Assembly: GCF_013001025.1 (NCBI RefSeq)
Contig: NZ_CP053021.1
Span: forward strand, 248,001-312,000
Direction: 5' to 3'
Length of the DNA stretch: 64,000 nucleotides
Origin: Sphingobium yanoikuyae
Lineage (GTDB): Bacteria; Pseudomonadota; Alphaproteobacteria; Sphingomonadales; Sphingomonadaceae
The stretch's first letter is position 1. The number at the start of each line of letters is the position of its first letter. The translations under genes and the position numbers were made by a program. Below the pieces are notes generated by a model. The model did not search any database. It was not told where the DNA came from and saw nothing but the letters and a program-made list of their open reading frames with translations. Positions 7,690 through 16,959 of the stretch are shown in pieces.

Positions 7690-10600
7690 ATGATCGCCCC
7701 AATCGTAACATGGGCGGTTCACAAGCGCTGGCTCGTCCTGCTGCTGACCGCCATTGCCGCCGTGATCGGCGCCGCCGCCCTGTCTCGCCTGCCTATCGAC
7801 GCAGTGCCGGACATCACCAACAATCAGGTGCAGATCAACGTCCGTGCGCCCGCGCTTTCGCCCGAACTGGTCGAAAAGCAGGTGGCGTTCCCGATCGAGA
7901 CTGCGCTCGCCGGCATTCCGGGCCTCGAATATAGCCGTTCGCTTAGCCGCAATGGTTTCGCGCAGGTGACGGCGGTCTTCTCCGATCAGACGGATATCTT
8001 TTTCGCCCGCCAGCAGGTCGGCGAGCGCCTGACAGGCGTGTCCGAGAACTTGCCCGATGGCGTAACGCCCGAAATGGGCCCGATCGCCACCGGTCTGGGC
8101 GAGGTCTATATGTGGACCGTCCGTCTGGAGCATCGCAAGGACGACAAGCACCAGCCGGGTGAACCCGGCATGCAGCCCGATGGCAGCTACATCACGCCGG
8201 AAGGCGAACGGCTGACGAACGACACCGACAAGGCGACCTACCTGCGTACCGCGCAGGACTGGATCGTTTCGCCGCTGCTGAAGAACACGCAGGGCTTGGC
8301 CGGCGTCGATTCGATTGGCGGCTATGCCAAGCAGTTCCTCGTCGTGCCCGACGTCCAGCGCCTGGCTTCGATGGGGATCACGCTGACGCAGCTCAGCACG
8401 GCGCTTGAACGCAACAACACCAGCGTCGGTGGCGGCTTCGTCAATCGCAATGGCGAAGGTCTGGCAGTCCGTGCGGACGCTCTTGTCCGTAACGCCGACG
8501 AACTTTCCAAGATCGTGGTGGCCACCCGGGAAGGTGTACCCATCACCCTTGGTCAGGTTGCATCTGTTCGTACCGGTCAGGCGATTCGCATGGGGTCGGC
8601 GTCCGAAAACGGAACTGAGGTCGTCGTCGGCACCGCCATCATGCGGATCGGCGAGAATAGCCGCACCGTCGCGACCGCAGTCGCCAACCGGCTGGAGGAG
8701 ATCAACGCCTCACTGCCGCCAGACGTAATCGTCCAGCCTGTGCTGAACCGTACGGCGCTGGTGAACTCGACCATCAAGACGGTCGCCAAGAATCTGGGCG
8801 AAGGCGCGGTCCTTGTCATCGTGGTGCTGTTTCTGCTGCTCGGCAACTTCCGTGCCGCGCTGATCGCCGCCGTCATCATCCCGGTGACCATGATGCTGAC
8901 CGGCTTTGGCATGTTGCGTGCCGGGGTGTCAGCGAACCTCATGAGCCTTGGCGCGCTCGACTTTGGCCTCATTGTCGATGGCGCCGTCATCATCGTCGAA
9001 AATGCCCTGCGACGCATGGCTGAGCATCAGCATCACGAAGGGCGTCTGCTCACCGTGAAGGAACGGCTGGATACGGTCGCTTCTGCTGCCCGGGAGATGA
9101 TCAAGCCGTCGGTCTATGGCCAGGCGATCATCATCCTCGTTTATGTGCCGCTCCTCACCCTGACCGGTGTCGAGGGCAAGACCTTCGTGCCGATGGCGCT
9201 TACCGTCATCATCGCGCTGGTCTGCGCCTTCATCCTCTCCCTGACCTTTGTTCCCGCCGCGATCGCCCTGTGGCTATCCAAGCGGATCGAAGAGAAGGAA
9301 GGACGGATCATGAGCTGGCTCAAGGCCCGCTACGAACCCGGTCTCGACCGGGCGATGAAGCGGCCTGTAGTCACTGTCGGCGCTGGTGTCGGTGGTTTCG
9401 TTCTCGCGATCCTGGCCTTCATGTCGCTGGGACAGGTTTTCCTGCCGCAGCTCGATGAGGGCGACCTGTTGATCCAAGCCCTGCGTATTCCGGCGACGTC
9501 GGTGCAGCAGAGCCAGGCGATGCAGGTGCCGATCGAGCAGATGATGTCGAAGCAGCCGGAGGTGAAGTTCGTCTTCTCCAAGACCGGTACGGCCGAACTG
9601 GCATCCGACCCGATGCCGCCCAACGCCACTGATATGTTCGTCATCCTCAAGGACCGGAAGGAATGGCCGGACCCCAGCCTGAAGAAGGAGGAACTCATCT
9701 CTCGGATCGAGGGGGAACTCGCCAAATTCCCGGGCAACGCCTACGAGATCACCCAGCCGATCCAGATGCGCTTCAACGAGCTCATCGCCGGCGTGCGCGG
9801 TGATATTGCGGTCAAGGTCTTCGGGGACGACTTCAACTCGATGAACGCGACGGCGGAGAAGATCGCCAGCGTCCTGCGCCGCACGCAGGGGGCTGCCGAC
9901 GTGAAAGTCGAGCAGACCACGGGCCTTCCGATGCTCGACATTCGGGTGAATCGCGACGCCATGGCCCGCCTCGGCGTTACCGCTCAGGACGTGCAGGACA
10001 TCGTGAACGCAACGCTGGGCGGCCAGCAGTCGGGCATGATCTTCGAAGGCGACCGCCGTTTCCCGGTGGTGATCCGTCTTTCCGAAGATCAGCGTGGTGA
10101 CATCTCGCTGCTCAGTCAGGTCCAGGTGCCGACCCCGAGCGGCCAGTTTGTTCCGCTGGCCAGCGTTGCGGATATCCGCGTCGTCGACGGTCCAAACCAG
10201 ATCAGCCGTGAAAACGGCAAGCGTCGTGTCGTTGTCCAGGCGAACGTGCGTGGCCGTGACGTTGGCGGCGTGGTCGCAGATGCGCAGGCTGCCATTGGTA
10301 AGGAAGTGCGTCTTCCTCCAGGCAGCTATCTCGAATGGGGTGGCCAGTTCGAGAATCTGGCATCGGCTCAGGAACGCCTGCAACTGGTGATCCCGGCCTG
10401 CTTTGTCCTGATCCTGCTGCTCCTCTATGGAGCGTTGGGGTCGGTCCGTGATGCAGCGATCGTGTTCACCGGCGTTCCGCTCGCTCTGGTGGGTGGCGTG
10501 CTGGCCCTCTTCTTGCGGGGCATGGACTTCTCCATCTCCGCAGCGGTCGGGTTCATTGCGCTGTCCGGCATCGCGGTCTTGAACGGCCTCGTCATGGTGT

Positions 10601-10917
10601 CCTCCATTCAGGATCTCATGCGAACCGGCATGGAGCGCGCCGAAGCCGCTCGGGTGGGCGCGCTTCAGCGTCTGAGGCCGGTGGTCATGACGGCGCTGGT
10701 TGCGAGCCTTGGCTTCGTGCCGATGGCCCTGGGCAGTGGTGCTGGCGCCGAAGTCCAGAAGCCGCTGGCGACGGTCGTAATCGGCGGCCTGATCTCCGCG
10801 ACGCTCCTGACCCTGTTCGTCCTGCCGACGCTCTATGCGCGATACGGCCGCACGACGATGGTCGAGGAGGATGATCCAGAGATCGAGGTCTCCCCGTCTG
10901 TTCAACCGCAGCACTGA
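7690..10917 (+). CDS. czcA: CzcA-type heavy-metal RND transporter
   Basis: A 1075-residue RND pump of the HME class (proton-driven cation efflux), close to the usual CzcA length. It has 12 membrane helices arranged as TM1, a large periplasmic loop, TM2-7, a second loop and TM8-12. The signature DFGLIVDGAVIIVEN at about residues 423-437 fits the DFGx3DGAx3VEN pattern of divalent-cation (Co/Zn/Cd/Ni) pumps and not the CusA Cu/Ag pattern. It forms a tripartite pump with the two preceding genes. The exact metal cannot be read from the sequence. It is paralogous to 29829-33065, with extensive identity around conserved blocks. Confidence 0.92.
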   Translation: MIAPIVTWAVHKRWLVLLLTAIAAVIGAAALSRLPIDAVPDITNNQVQINVRAPALSPELVEKQVAFPIETALAGIPGLEYSRSLSRNGFAQVTAVFSDQTDIFFARQQVGERLTGVSENLPDGVTPEMGPIATGLGEVYMWTVRLEHRKDDKHQPGEPGMQPDGSYITPEGERLTNDTDKATYLRTAQDWIVSPLLKNTQGLAGVDSIGGYAKQFLVVPDVQRLASMGITLTQLSTALERNNTSVGGGFVNRNGEGLAVRADALVRNADELSKIVVATREGVPITLGQVASVRTGQAIRMGSASENGTEVVVGTAIMRIGENSRTVATAVANRLEEINASLPPDVIVQPVLNRTALVNSTIKTVAKNLGEGAVLVIVVLFLLLGNFRAALIAAVIIPVTMMLTGFGMLRAGVSANLMSLGALDFGLIVDGAVIIVENALRRMAEHQHHEGRLLTVKERLDTVASAAREMIKPSVYGQAIIILVYVPLLTLTGVEGKTFVPMALTVIIALVCAFILSLTFVPAAIALWLSKRIEEKEGRIMSWLKARYEPGLDRAMKRPVVTVGAGVGGFVLAILAFMSLGQVFLPQLDEGDLLIQALRIPATSVQQSQAMQVPIEQMMSKQPEVKFVFSKTGTAELASDPMPPNATDMFVILKDRKEWPDPSLKKEELISRIEGELAKFPGNAYEITQPIQMRFNELIAGVRGDIAVKVFGDDFNSMNATAEKIASVLRRTQGAADVKVEQTTGLPMLDIRVNRDAMARLGVTAQDVQDIVNATLGGQQSGMIFEGDRRFPVVIRLSEDQRGDISLLSQVQVPTPSGQFVPLASVADIRVVDGPNQISRENGKRRVVVQANVRGRDVGGVVADAQAAIGKEVRLPPGSYLEWGGQFENLASAQERLQLVIPACFVLILLLLYGALGSVRDAAIVFTGVPLALVGGVLALFLRGMDFSISAAVGFIALSGIAVLNGLVMVSSIQDLMRTGMERAEAARVGALQRLRPVVMTALVASLGFVPMALGSGAGAEVQKPLATVVIGGLISATLLTLFVLPTLYARYGRTTMVEEDDPEIEVSPSVQPQH

Positions 10918-10922
10918 TGTGA

Positions 10923-10947
10923 CGGGAGGGCAGCAACTGCCCTCCCG
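10923..10947 (+). terminator. GC-rich hairpin after czcA
   Basis: A perfect 11-bp inverted repeat CGGGAGGGCAG / CTGCCCTCCCG with a 3-base loop, starting six bases after the czcA stop codon. A pyrimidine-rich tail (CCTCTTCCTG) follows without a clean T-run. It may be a partial terminator or an mRNA 3'-end stabiliser separating CBA expression from the downstream genes. Confidence 0.55.
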
Positions 10948-10979
10948 CCTCTTCCTGATCGAAGGAAAGGATCAGACCG

Positions 10980-11474
10980 ATGAGAGAGGAAACCATATTC
11001 AGTCCTCAGATCTCGCGTTTGCGGGCGTGGACGCTGTTGGCCGACCTCAATCGCTATGAAGCATGGCATCCCCACTATCGCTTTGGCGCGGGGGTCGTCG
11101 AACTTGGGAACAAGATCGACATGACCTGGACGCTGATGGGCAAGCAGGCATCGCTGGAAGCCAGAATTGTAGCCAATGATAAGCCCGATATCATCCGCTG
11201 GAGAGCAGCCACATTGCCGCTTTTCAGCATCGAAGAGGGGTATGAAATTTATGAGGATGAAACCGGTCTGCATGTCCGGCACAGCTTCGAATGCAAGGGC
11301 ATCCTTGGATTGTTGGCACGCCCGCTAGCCACAGGCCTTCGCCGTCAAATGAGAACGCAGGATGCGAGTTTCATGGCGGCGGTGAAGCGCACGATCCGCG
11401 CAGTCTCTCCAGCCAATCGCCACAAGCGGCGCTCGCTCAGCGTGATCAAGGGCAGGGGGAAGAGCGATGGATGA
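10980..11474 (+). CDS. SRPBCC-family (START/Bet v1-like) protein
   Basis: A 164-residue protein. The pattern of an N-terminal strand, LADLNRYEAWHPHYRFGAGV, a central beta sheet (KIDMTWTLMGKQASLEARIV) and a long C-terminal helix (PLATGLRRQMRTQDASFMAA) fits polyketide-cyclase/SRPBCC proteins, which bind hydrophobic ligands in a cavity. The family is functionally broad, and no ligand can be assigned. It overlaps the next gene, a CDF transporter, by 8 bases, so it is part of the metal operon. A basic C-terminal tail (NRHKRRSLSVIKGRGK) is unusual and may contact nucleic acid or membrane. Confidence 0.6.
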   Translation: MREETIFSPQISRLRAWTLLADLNRYEAWHPHYRFGAGVVELGNKIDMTWTLMGKQASLEARIVANDKPDIIRWRAATLPLFSIEEGYEIYEDETGLHVRHSFECKGILGLLARPLATGLRRQMRTQDASFMAAVKRTIRAVSPANRHKRRSLSVIKGRGKSDG

Positions 11475-12090
11475 AGCAACGAGCGGCGTCAATCAGCGCT
11501 TGGAGCGTAACACGCTCTGGATCGTGCTGATCCTCAACGTCCTCATATCTGCAGCCTTCTTCATCGTTGGCTTTACTGGAGATTCCAGCGCTCTCATCGC
11601 CAATGGCGTCGACAATCTGTCGGATGCGCTCGTTTATGCGCTGAGCCTTGTAGCCCTGAGCCGAGGCGTCACGTGGAAGAGCCGAGCGGCAATGTTCTCA
11701 GGCTCCATGCTGCTGGTCTTCGCAGTCGGCATCCTCATCGACGTCGGTCGTCGATATGTCTACGGCAGCGAGCCCATTGGCACGGCCATGATGGCGATGT
11801 CGGCTGTGGCAGCCATCGTAAACTTCATCTGCCTAAGGCTGCTGCAACGGCTTGAGCAGCCCGACGTCAACATGCGCGCAGCTACAACCTTTAGCTTCAA
11901 CGACTTCATTTCGAATGGCGGCATTTTGATCGCCGGCGTGCTGGTTTGGTGGCTCGGCACAAACTGGCCGGATCTTCTCGTCGGCGTCGCCACTGCGCTG
12001 ATCGCCATCAAGGGCGGGGTCGAGATCCTGAAGGATGCTCGTAGCGAAATTCGGGAGGCCAAGGGCCGCCCAGAAATCAAGGAGGCCTGA
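11467..12090 (+). CDS. Cation diffusion facilitator-like transporter, short form
   Basis: A 207-residue CDF-superfamily membrane protein with about six helices. Metal-site positions are recognisable in TM2 (ANGVDNLSDALVYALSL) and TM5 (TTFSFNDFISNGGILIAGVL). The canonical HxxxD of TM5 is replaced by FNDFxxN-type residues, and the usual cytoplasmic C-terminal metal-binding domain is missing, leaving only a short charged tail. It is therefore a compact member, possibly with altered selectivity. It exports divalent cations from the cytosol by proton antiport if active. It overlaps the SRPBCC gene and is followed at once by the zinc-ribbon gene. Confidence 0.75.
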   Translation: MDEATSGVNQRLERNTLWIVLILNVLISAAFFIVGFTGDSSALIANGVDNLSDALVYALSLVALSRGVTWKSRAAMFSGSMLLVFAVGILIDVGRRYVYGSEPIGTAMMAMSAVAAIVNFICLRLLQRLEQPDVNMRAATTFSFNDFISNGGILIAGVLVWWLGTNWPDLLVGVATALIAIKGGVEILKDARSEIREAKGRPEIKEA

Positions 12091-12091
12091 A

Positions 12092-12394
12092 ATGACAACT
12101 CGTACTTCTCCGCAAGGACTTCCCTGTCCGGTCTGCAAGGTCGACCTGCTCATGAGCGAGCGGCAGGGCATCGAGATCGACTATTGCCCTCAATGTCGTG
12201 GCGTCTGGCTCGACCGCGGTGAACTCGACAAGATCATCGAACGCAGCATCAGCGAAACTCAGCCGACCGAACGGCGTGAAGGCACGCTTGGTGTGTTCGG
12301 CTCAAAGCATGGAAGCGATCGTGGCGACAGCCACGGATCTCGGGGCGGCCACCATGGTCGTCGCAAGGGCTTCCTGCGCGATCTCTTCGACTGA
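12092..12394 (+). CDS. TFIIB-type zinc-ribbon protein
   Basis: A 100-residue protein beginning at the ATG at 12092, one base after the CDF stop codon. It has a zinc ribbon built from CPVCKVDLL and YCPQCRGVWLDRGELDKI, the standard pattern of bacterial zf-TFIIB (COG3809) proteins. The C-terminal half is rich in His, Gly and Arg (GSDRGDSHGSRGGHHGRRKG) and could hold additional metal. Members of this family often accompany metal transporters, but their biochemical role is unknown. A strong hairpin follows the gene. Confidence 0.75.
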   Translation: MTTRTSPQGLPCPVCKVDLLMSERQGIEIDYCPQCRGVWLDRGELDKIIERSISETQPTERREGTLGVFGSKHGSDRGDSHGSRGGHHGRRKGFLRDLFD

Positions 12395-12442
12395 CAACCA
12401 GCTTGGCCGCCGCACCTACCCCCTGTGTGCGAGAACGGCCCG

Positions 12443-12475
12443 CGTCATGGGCGGCATCCCTCGCCGCCCATGACG
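12443..12475 (+). terminator. Hairpin after the zinc-ribbon gene
   Basis: A perfect 13-bp inverted repeat CGTCATGGGCGGC / GCCGCCCATGACG with a 7-base loop, followed by the weakly T-rich ACAGTTTCTTCC. It is probably an intrinsic terminator or attenuator between the first part of the operon and the MliC-like/ATPase part. Confidence 0.6.
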
Positions 12476-12506
12476 ACAGTTTCTTCCTCCTGATCCGGGA
12501 AACAAC

Positions 12507-12908
12507 ATGCGCCTGAAACAATATCGTTTGAGCCGTCTCTCCCTGACCGTAGGAGGCCTGATGCTCAGCCTGATGGGATGTCAGCAGAATGGTGGCGGCG
12601 ATGAAAGCCGTCATGATCGCAATTCCATTCCCACGCTCGTTGGGGAGCATCTCTACGCATGTGAGGATGGAACGCAGCTGGACGGCGATTTCCTGGTCGA
12701 TGGGCTGACCCTCGATCTGGCGATCCTGCCGAACCAGAAGCCGATCCGTCTGACTGCGCCCGACACGGGCCTGACCTATGTCGGCGATAAGCTCAATGTC
12801 AGCCTGACCGGCGTCGACACGTTGAAGCTAGTACGCGCCGATCAAAAACCGCTGATCTGCAGGAGAACCCGGACGATCAGCAAGCAGGGACGCCTGCATC
12901 CACCCTGA
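12507..12908 (+). CDS. MliC-like lipoprotein
   Basis: A 133-residue lipoprotein: a basic N-terminus, a hydrophobic stretch and lipobox LMGC. The rest resembles the eight-stranded barrel of membrane-bound C-type lysozyme inhibitors (MliC, COG3895): YACEDGTQLDGDFLVDG, then PIRLTAPDTGLTYVGD and a final Cys (PLICRR) suited to a disulfide with the first Cys. A paralogue occupies the same position after the second czcA (33149-33625) with the same PIRLTAP.xGLTYVG core. The repeated association with CBA pumps suggests a role in envelope metal stress rather than lysozyme inhibition alone; that is inference. Confidence 0.65.
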   Translation: MRLKQYRLSRLSLTVGGLMLSLMGCQQNGGGDESRHDRNSIPTLVGEHLYACEDGTQLDGDFLVDGLTLDLAILPNQKPIRLTAPDTGLTYVGDKLNVSLTGVDTLKLVRADQKPLICRRTRTISKQGRLHPP

Positions 12909-12948
12909 TGGCAACTGTTTTTACCGAAGATAGCGTGTCCCAACCAGG

Positions 12949-15444
12949 ATGATGGTCATGATTCAAAAACTCCGCCTTGATGTCCCCCTGCTGCTCCCCG
13001 AAGTCACCGACACGGCTGATGGCTGCGTTTCGCGCCTGATATCCTTGATCGAAAGCCGTCCCGGTGTTTCTGAAGTGCATGTCACGAAGGAACCAGCCGG
13101 CACACTGCCGCAGCTGTGCATCCACTATGATCCGGACGCGATCTCTCTTCCTCGTATCCGGGAGCTGGCGAAGGCGGCGGGGACGCAGATCGCAGAGCGC
13201 ATCGGCCATGCGGTGTGGGAGGTCGACGGCATTGGCCATCAAAGGCGTGCCAGGTCTATTGGCGAAACGCTTCGCGCGCTGCCAGGCGTGCTCGAAGCCG
13301 AGGCCATTCTTCCCGGGACGGTGCGGGTTGAGTTTGATCGCACGATCACGTCGGAGGATGGCATTCTCACGGGGCTTCGCGATGCCGGTGTAACACCCAA
13401 GGCACTCGCGGCTTCCGGAAAGAAGCCCGTGGCGCACGACCACGACAAGGATCACGATCACCCGGCTGTCGAGAAGCACGACCACGATCATGGGCATGGC
13501 GGACTGCTTGGGCCCAACACCGAGCTGATCTTCGCTCTTGCCTGCGGCGGCGCGCTGGGGGTGGGCTACCTCATCGAGACGTTCGTGACGGCCCCCGCCT
13601 GGGTGCCGTTCGCTCTCTTCATCGCGGCTTATGTGTTCGGCGGCTTCTACACCGTGCGTGAGGCTATCGAAAATCTGCGCCAGAAGCGCTTCGAGATCGA
13701 TACACTGATGCTGGTGGCAGCCGCTGGTGCGGCGGCGCTAGGCGCTTGGGCCGAAGGTGCCTTGTTGCTGTTTCTCTTCAGTTTGGGGCATGCACTCGAG
13801 CATTACGCCATGGGCCGCGCCAAGCGTGCGATCGAAGCTCTGGCCGAGTTGGCGCCGCGAACGGCCACCGTTCGGCGCATGGATGGTGGCTCCAGTGTCG
13901 TGCCGGTCGAGGAACTGGTCCTTGGTGATGTCGTCATCATCAAGCCGGACGAGCGCATCGCCGCCGATGGCTTCGTCATCAAGGGCAATTCTGCGGTCAA
14001 TCAAGCGCCTGTCACTGGCGAAAGCATCCCGGTCGACAAGGAGCCGGTCGAAAGCGCGGACTCTGCTCGGGCCAATCCTGATCGCGTCGCTGCAGCCAGC
14101 AGGGTCTTCGCCGGCACGATCAACGGCAGCGGCCTCATCGAGATCGAAGTCACGCGCCTATCGAACGAGAGCACGCTCGCCAAGGTCGTGAAGATGGTCA
14201 GCGAGGCGGAGACGCAGAAGTCGCCGACCCAGCGGTTCACTGATCGCTTCGAGCGCTTCTTCGTGCCTGCCGTTCTTGTCTTGGCATTCCTGCTTCTATT
14301 CGCATGGGTCGTCGTCGATGAGCCATTCCGCGACAGTTTCTATAGGGCGATGGCCGTCCTTGTGGCCGCCAGCCCCTGCGCGCTGGCCATCGCGACGCCG
14401 AGCGCCGTGCTGTCGGGTGTCGCCCGTGCCGCGCGGGGCGGCGTCCTGGTAAAGGGCGGTGCGCCGCTCGAATTGCTGGGATCGCTCGATGCCATCGCGT
14501 TCGACAAGACCGGCACGCTGACGATGGGCGAGCCGCGCATCCAGCAGATCATCCCGGCGCCTGGCGTCACCAGGGAAGAACTGATGGCGCTGGCGGTGGC
14601 TGTAGAAAGCCTCAGCGACCATCCCTTGGCCCAGGCAATTGCGCGAGATGGGCGCGAGCATATTGGCGATCATCCAGTTCCGGAGGCTGAAAATCTGAAA
14701 AGCCTCACGGGTCGCGGCATCTCGGCTCTTGTCGGTGAGGACGAAGTTCTCATTGGCAAGGCCGAGATGTTCCGCAGCGACGGCATCGCCCCGCTGTCCA
14801 CCGAGATGGATGCTGCGATCAAGACGCTGCGGGAGGCAGGACAGACCAGCATGGTCGTGCGCAGCGGCTCGCGGGATATGGGGGCTATCGGTCTTCTGGA
14901 TACGCCGCGCGAAGCAGCCCGCGCGGCGCTGGAACGCCTGCGCGAGATCGGTATCAAGCGGATGATCATGATCTCGGGCGATCACCAGCGTGTGGCTGAT
15001 GCCATAGGCAAGCAGGTCGGGATCGATGAAGCCTGGGGCGATCTCATGCCTGAAGACAAGGTCGAGGCCATCAAGAAGCTGCGTGCCGAAACCAAGGTCG
15101 CCATGGTCGGTGACGGCGTGAACGACGCGCCAGCGATGGCGACCGCAACCGTGGGTATCGCCATGGGCGCGGCCGGCTCAGATGTTGCTTTGGAGACAGC
15201 CGATGTGGCGCTCATGGCCGACAATCTGTCGCACCTGCCGTTTGCGGTGGGCCTCAGCCGGAGCACGCGCTGGGTTATCAGGCAGAATGTGTTCGTCAGC
15301 CTGGGTGTCGTCGCCTTCCTCGTACCGGCGACCATCCTGGGTCTTGGCATCGGACCGGCTGTCGCCCTTCACGAGGGATCCACCTTGCTGGTGGTCATCA
15401 ACGCGCTGCGGCTTCTGGCATATCGGGATCCGGTCCGTGCTTGA
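12949..15444 (+). CDS. P1B-4-type heavy-metal translocating ATPase
   Basis: An 831-residue ATPase; ATG codons at 12952 and 12958 are alternative starts. An N-terminal HMA-like region lacks a CxxC. It is followed by a His/Asp-rich linker (HDHDKDHDHPAVEKHDHDHG, about residues 164-184). The membrane motif is SPC at about residues 471-475 instead of CPC, with DKTGT at ~519, GDGVNDAP at ~720 and HEGST at ~807 in the last helices. SPC plus HEGxT defines the P1B-4 group (CzcP, CtpD, CoaT), which exports Co, Zn, Cd or Fe ions from the cytosol. It follows the MliC-like gene by 40 bases. Confidence 0.9.
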   Translation: MMVMIQKLRLDVPLLLPEVTDTADGCVSRLISLIESRPGVSEVHVTKEPAGTLPQLCIHYDPDAISLPRIRELAKAAGTQIAERIGHAVWEVDGIGHQRRARSIGETLRALPGVLEAEAILPGTVRVEFDRTITSEDGILTGLRDAGVTPKALAASGKKPVAHDHDKDHDHPAVEKHDHDHGHGGLLGPNTELIFALACGGALGVGYLIETFVTAPAWVPFALFIAAYVFGGFYTVREAIENLRQKRFEIDTLMLVAAAGAAALGAWAEGALLLFLFSLGHALEHYAMGRAKRAIEALAELAPRTATVRRMDGGSSVVPVEELVLGDVVIIKPDERIAADGFVIKGNSAVNQAPVTGESIPVDKEPVESADSARANPDRVAAASRVFAGTINGSGLIEIEVTRLSNESTLAKVVKMVSEAETQKSPTQRFTDRFERFFVPAVLVLAFLLLFAWVVVDEPFRDSFYRAMAVLVAASPCALAIATPSAVLSGVARAARGGVLVKGGAPLELLGSLDAIAFDKTGTLTMGEPRIQQIIPAPGVTREELMALAVAVESLSDHPLAQAIARDGREHIGDHPVPEAENLKSLTGRGISALVGEDEVLIGKAEMFRSDGIAPLSTEMDAAIKTLREAGQTSMVVRSGSRDMGAIGLLDTPREAARAALERLREIGIKRMIMISGDHQRVADAIGKQVGIDEAWGDLMPEDKVEAIKKLRAETKVAMVGDGVNDAPAMATATVGIAMGAAGSDVALETADVALMADNLSHLPFAVGLSRSTRWVIRQNVFVSLGVVAFLVPATILGLGIGPAVALHEGSTLLVVINALRLLAYRDPVRA

Positions 15445-15474
15445 ACAGGATGCGGGTCGCCATCGAGACGCGAC

Positions 15475-15939
15475 GTGAGGATCGGAAAATTCGACGCCAT
15501 CTTTGTCGGGACAGGCATATTGATATGCGTCGCTCTCGCTGTGGTGGGAGTGTGGGCGATGTCCGGCGGACTGCACGCACCACTTAATGATCCACCCGCC
15601 ACGAAGCGTATGCACTTCACGATCCAGCCGGGGGAAACGCAGCGGGTAGCAGCCTATGTGGCCGGGGAGGGAACCGTACGGTTCGTAAGCGAAAGTCGCG
15701 GCGCAAAGGTCCGCTATCGCCTTCGCCTGGAAGATGGGCACCAAGGTTCAATTCTTGCCGACACAATTGCATCGGGCGCTCAGCGCGGGGAATTACGCCC
15801 CCAGCATGGCAGCTTGTACGAATGGTCTTGGAACAACCTATCGCCCGAGCCGGTGCATATCGGCTTTTTTGCCGAGGGCAATTTCGACATCCTGAACCGA
15901 ACAGGCGCTCGTCAGCCTGAATCCTTGGTGGCCCCCTGA
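15475..15939 (+). CDS. Membrane-anchored periplasmic protein of the metal operon
   Basis: A 154-residue protein with a GTG start at 15475. One N-terminal helix (FVGTGILICVALAVVGVWAM) anchors a soluble C-terminal domain predicted to be periplasmic. The beta-rich part (RKVAAYVAGEGTVRFVSE-like and HGSLYEWSWNNLSPEPVHIGF) contains aromatic and His residues. Proteins of this type are annotated only as transmembrane anchor proteins near czc genes; no reaction is known. It starts 30 bases after the ATPase and precedes the bestrophin gene. Confidence 0.55.
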   Translation: MRIGKFDAIFVGTGILICVALAVVGVWAMSGGLHAPLNDPPATKRMHFTIQPGETQRVAAYVAGEGTVRFVSESRGAKVRYRLRLEDGHQGSILADTIASGAQRGELRPQHGSLYEWSWNNLSPEPVHIGFFAEGNFDILNRTGARQPESLVAP

Positions 15940-15991
15940 TTTTAAGAATTGGGCGCTACACTTCTCACATCATAGACAATGGAGCACCGCG

Positions 15992-16867
15992 ATGATCGTC
16001 GGAGCGCGTCCCCGCCTGCAGCAGATCATACTCGAAATCTGGAAGCCGCTGACCATCCTGTTCGCTTGGGATGTGGCGGTCACCATTTTCCATCGGTTCA
16101 TGCCGATCAAGGAGCCCGCGCTGCCGGTCGCGCTGTTCGGCACGGCCATCGCCTTGTTTCTCGGGTTCCGGACGAACGCCGCTTACGCCCGCTGGTGGGA
16201 GGCGCGCACCTTATGGGGCGCTTTGATCAACGCATCGCGCAGCATCGCCCGTTTGTGTCGCAATGTATTGCCGGCTGGCCCGGAAGCGGAAGCTATTGTG
16301 CTGCGGCAGATCTCTTTCGCGCACGCGATGCGGTGCCGGCTGCGGGGGCAGGATCCGACAGAGGATATTGAGCGGCTGGCGGGCAAGGAGGCCGCCGAAG
16401 TGGCTGCCGAGCGTACGAACCGCCCCAATGCGTTGCTCGAGGACATGTCTCGCATCGTGTCTGGAGCGCGGGCTGATGGGAAGATCGACACCATCCAGCA
16501 GTCCCTGTTCGAACGAGTGATGATCGACATCGCCAATGCCCAGGGTGGCATGGAGCGGATCAAGAACACGCCGCTGCCCAGCGGCTTCGAGTTCATGCCG
16601 AACTTCTTCACGCGGCTGTTCTGCGTGCTGTTACCGATCTCGTTGGTAGAGACGCTGGATCTCTACACACCGATAGGATCGACCTTGATCGGGATGATCT
16701 TCCTGGCTGCGTTGCGGATCGGGCAGGATCTGACGGACCCGTTTGCCAACACCGTCCATGACGTGCCGCTATCAACGATGTGTAGGACGATCGAAATCGA
16801 CCTTTTGGAGTCTCTGGGGAGGAAGAGCCCGGGGCCGCTTCCTCCTGTGGCGGGAACGCAGTGGTAG
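15992..16867 (+). CDS. Bestrophin-family ion channel protein
   Basis: A 291-residue protein matching bacterial bestrophins (UPF0187): an N-terminal WKPLTILFAWDVAVTIFH, then ALFGTAIALFLGFRTNAAYARWWEAR and the C-terminal DPFANTVHDVPLSTMCRTIE. These form pentameric channels; bacterial KpBest conducts monovalent cations, and animal members conduct chloride. Here it closes a metal-efflux operon, where it might offset charge or osmotic effects of metal/proton exchange (inference). The ATG at 15992 is favoured. It ends 26 bases before the IS3 element. Confidence 0.8.
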   Translation: MIVGARPRLQQIILEIWKPLTILFAWDVAVTIFHRFMPIKEPALPVALFGTAIALFLGFRTNAAYARWWEARTLWGALINASRSIARLCRNVLPAGPEAEAIVLRQISFAHAMRCRLRGQDPTEDIERLAGKEAAEVAAERTNRPNALLEDMSRIVSGARADGKIDTIQQSLFERVMIDIANAQGGMERIKNTPLPSGFEFMPNFFTRLFCVLLPISLVETLDLYTPIGSTLIGMIFLAALRIGQDLTDPFANTVHDVPLSTMCRTIEIDLLESLGRKSPGPLPPVAGTQW

Positions 16868-16959
16868 GGTAGGGTGTCCGGCGTCAGCACCAATGGCACA
16901 GATTTGAGGTTGTAAATTAAGGAGGGTTTGGGCTTCGTCGTAGTGACGAAGGAACGAAG

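Noticed and set aside
9274..10914. 546-codon minus-strand frame across czcA
   Set aside because: Antisense of a clear RND transporter; no ribosome site and no known domain.
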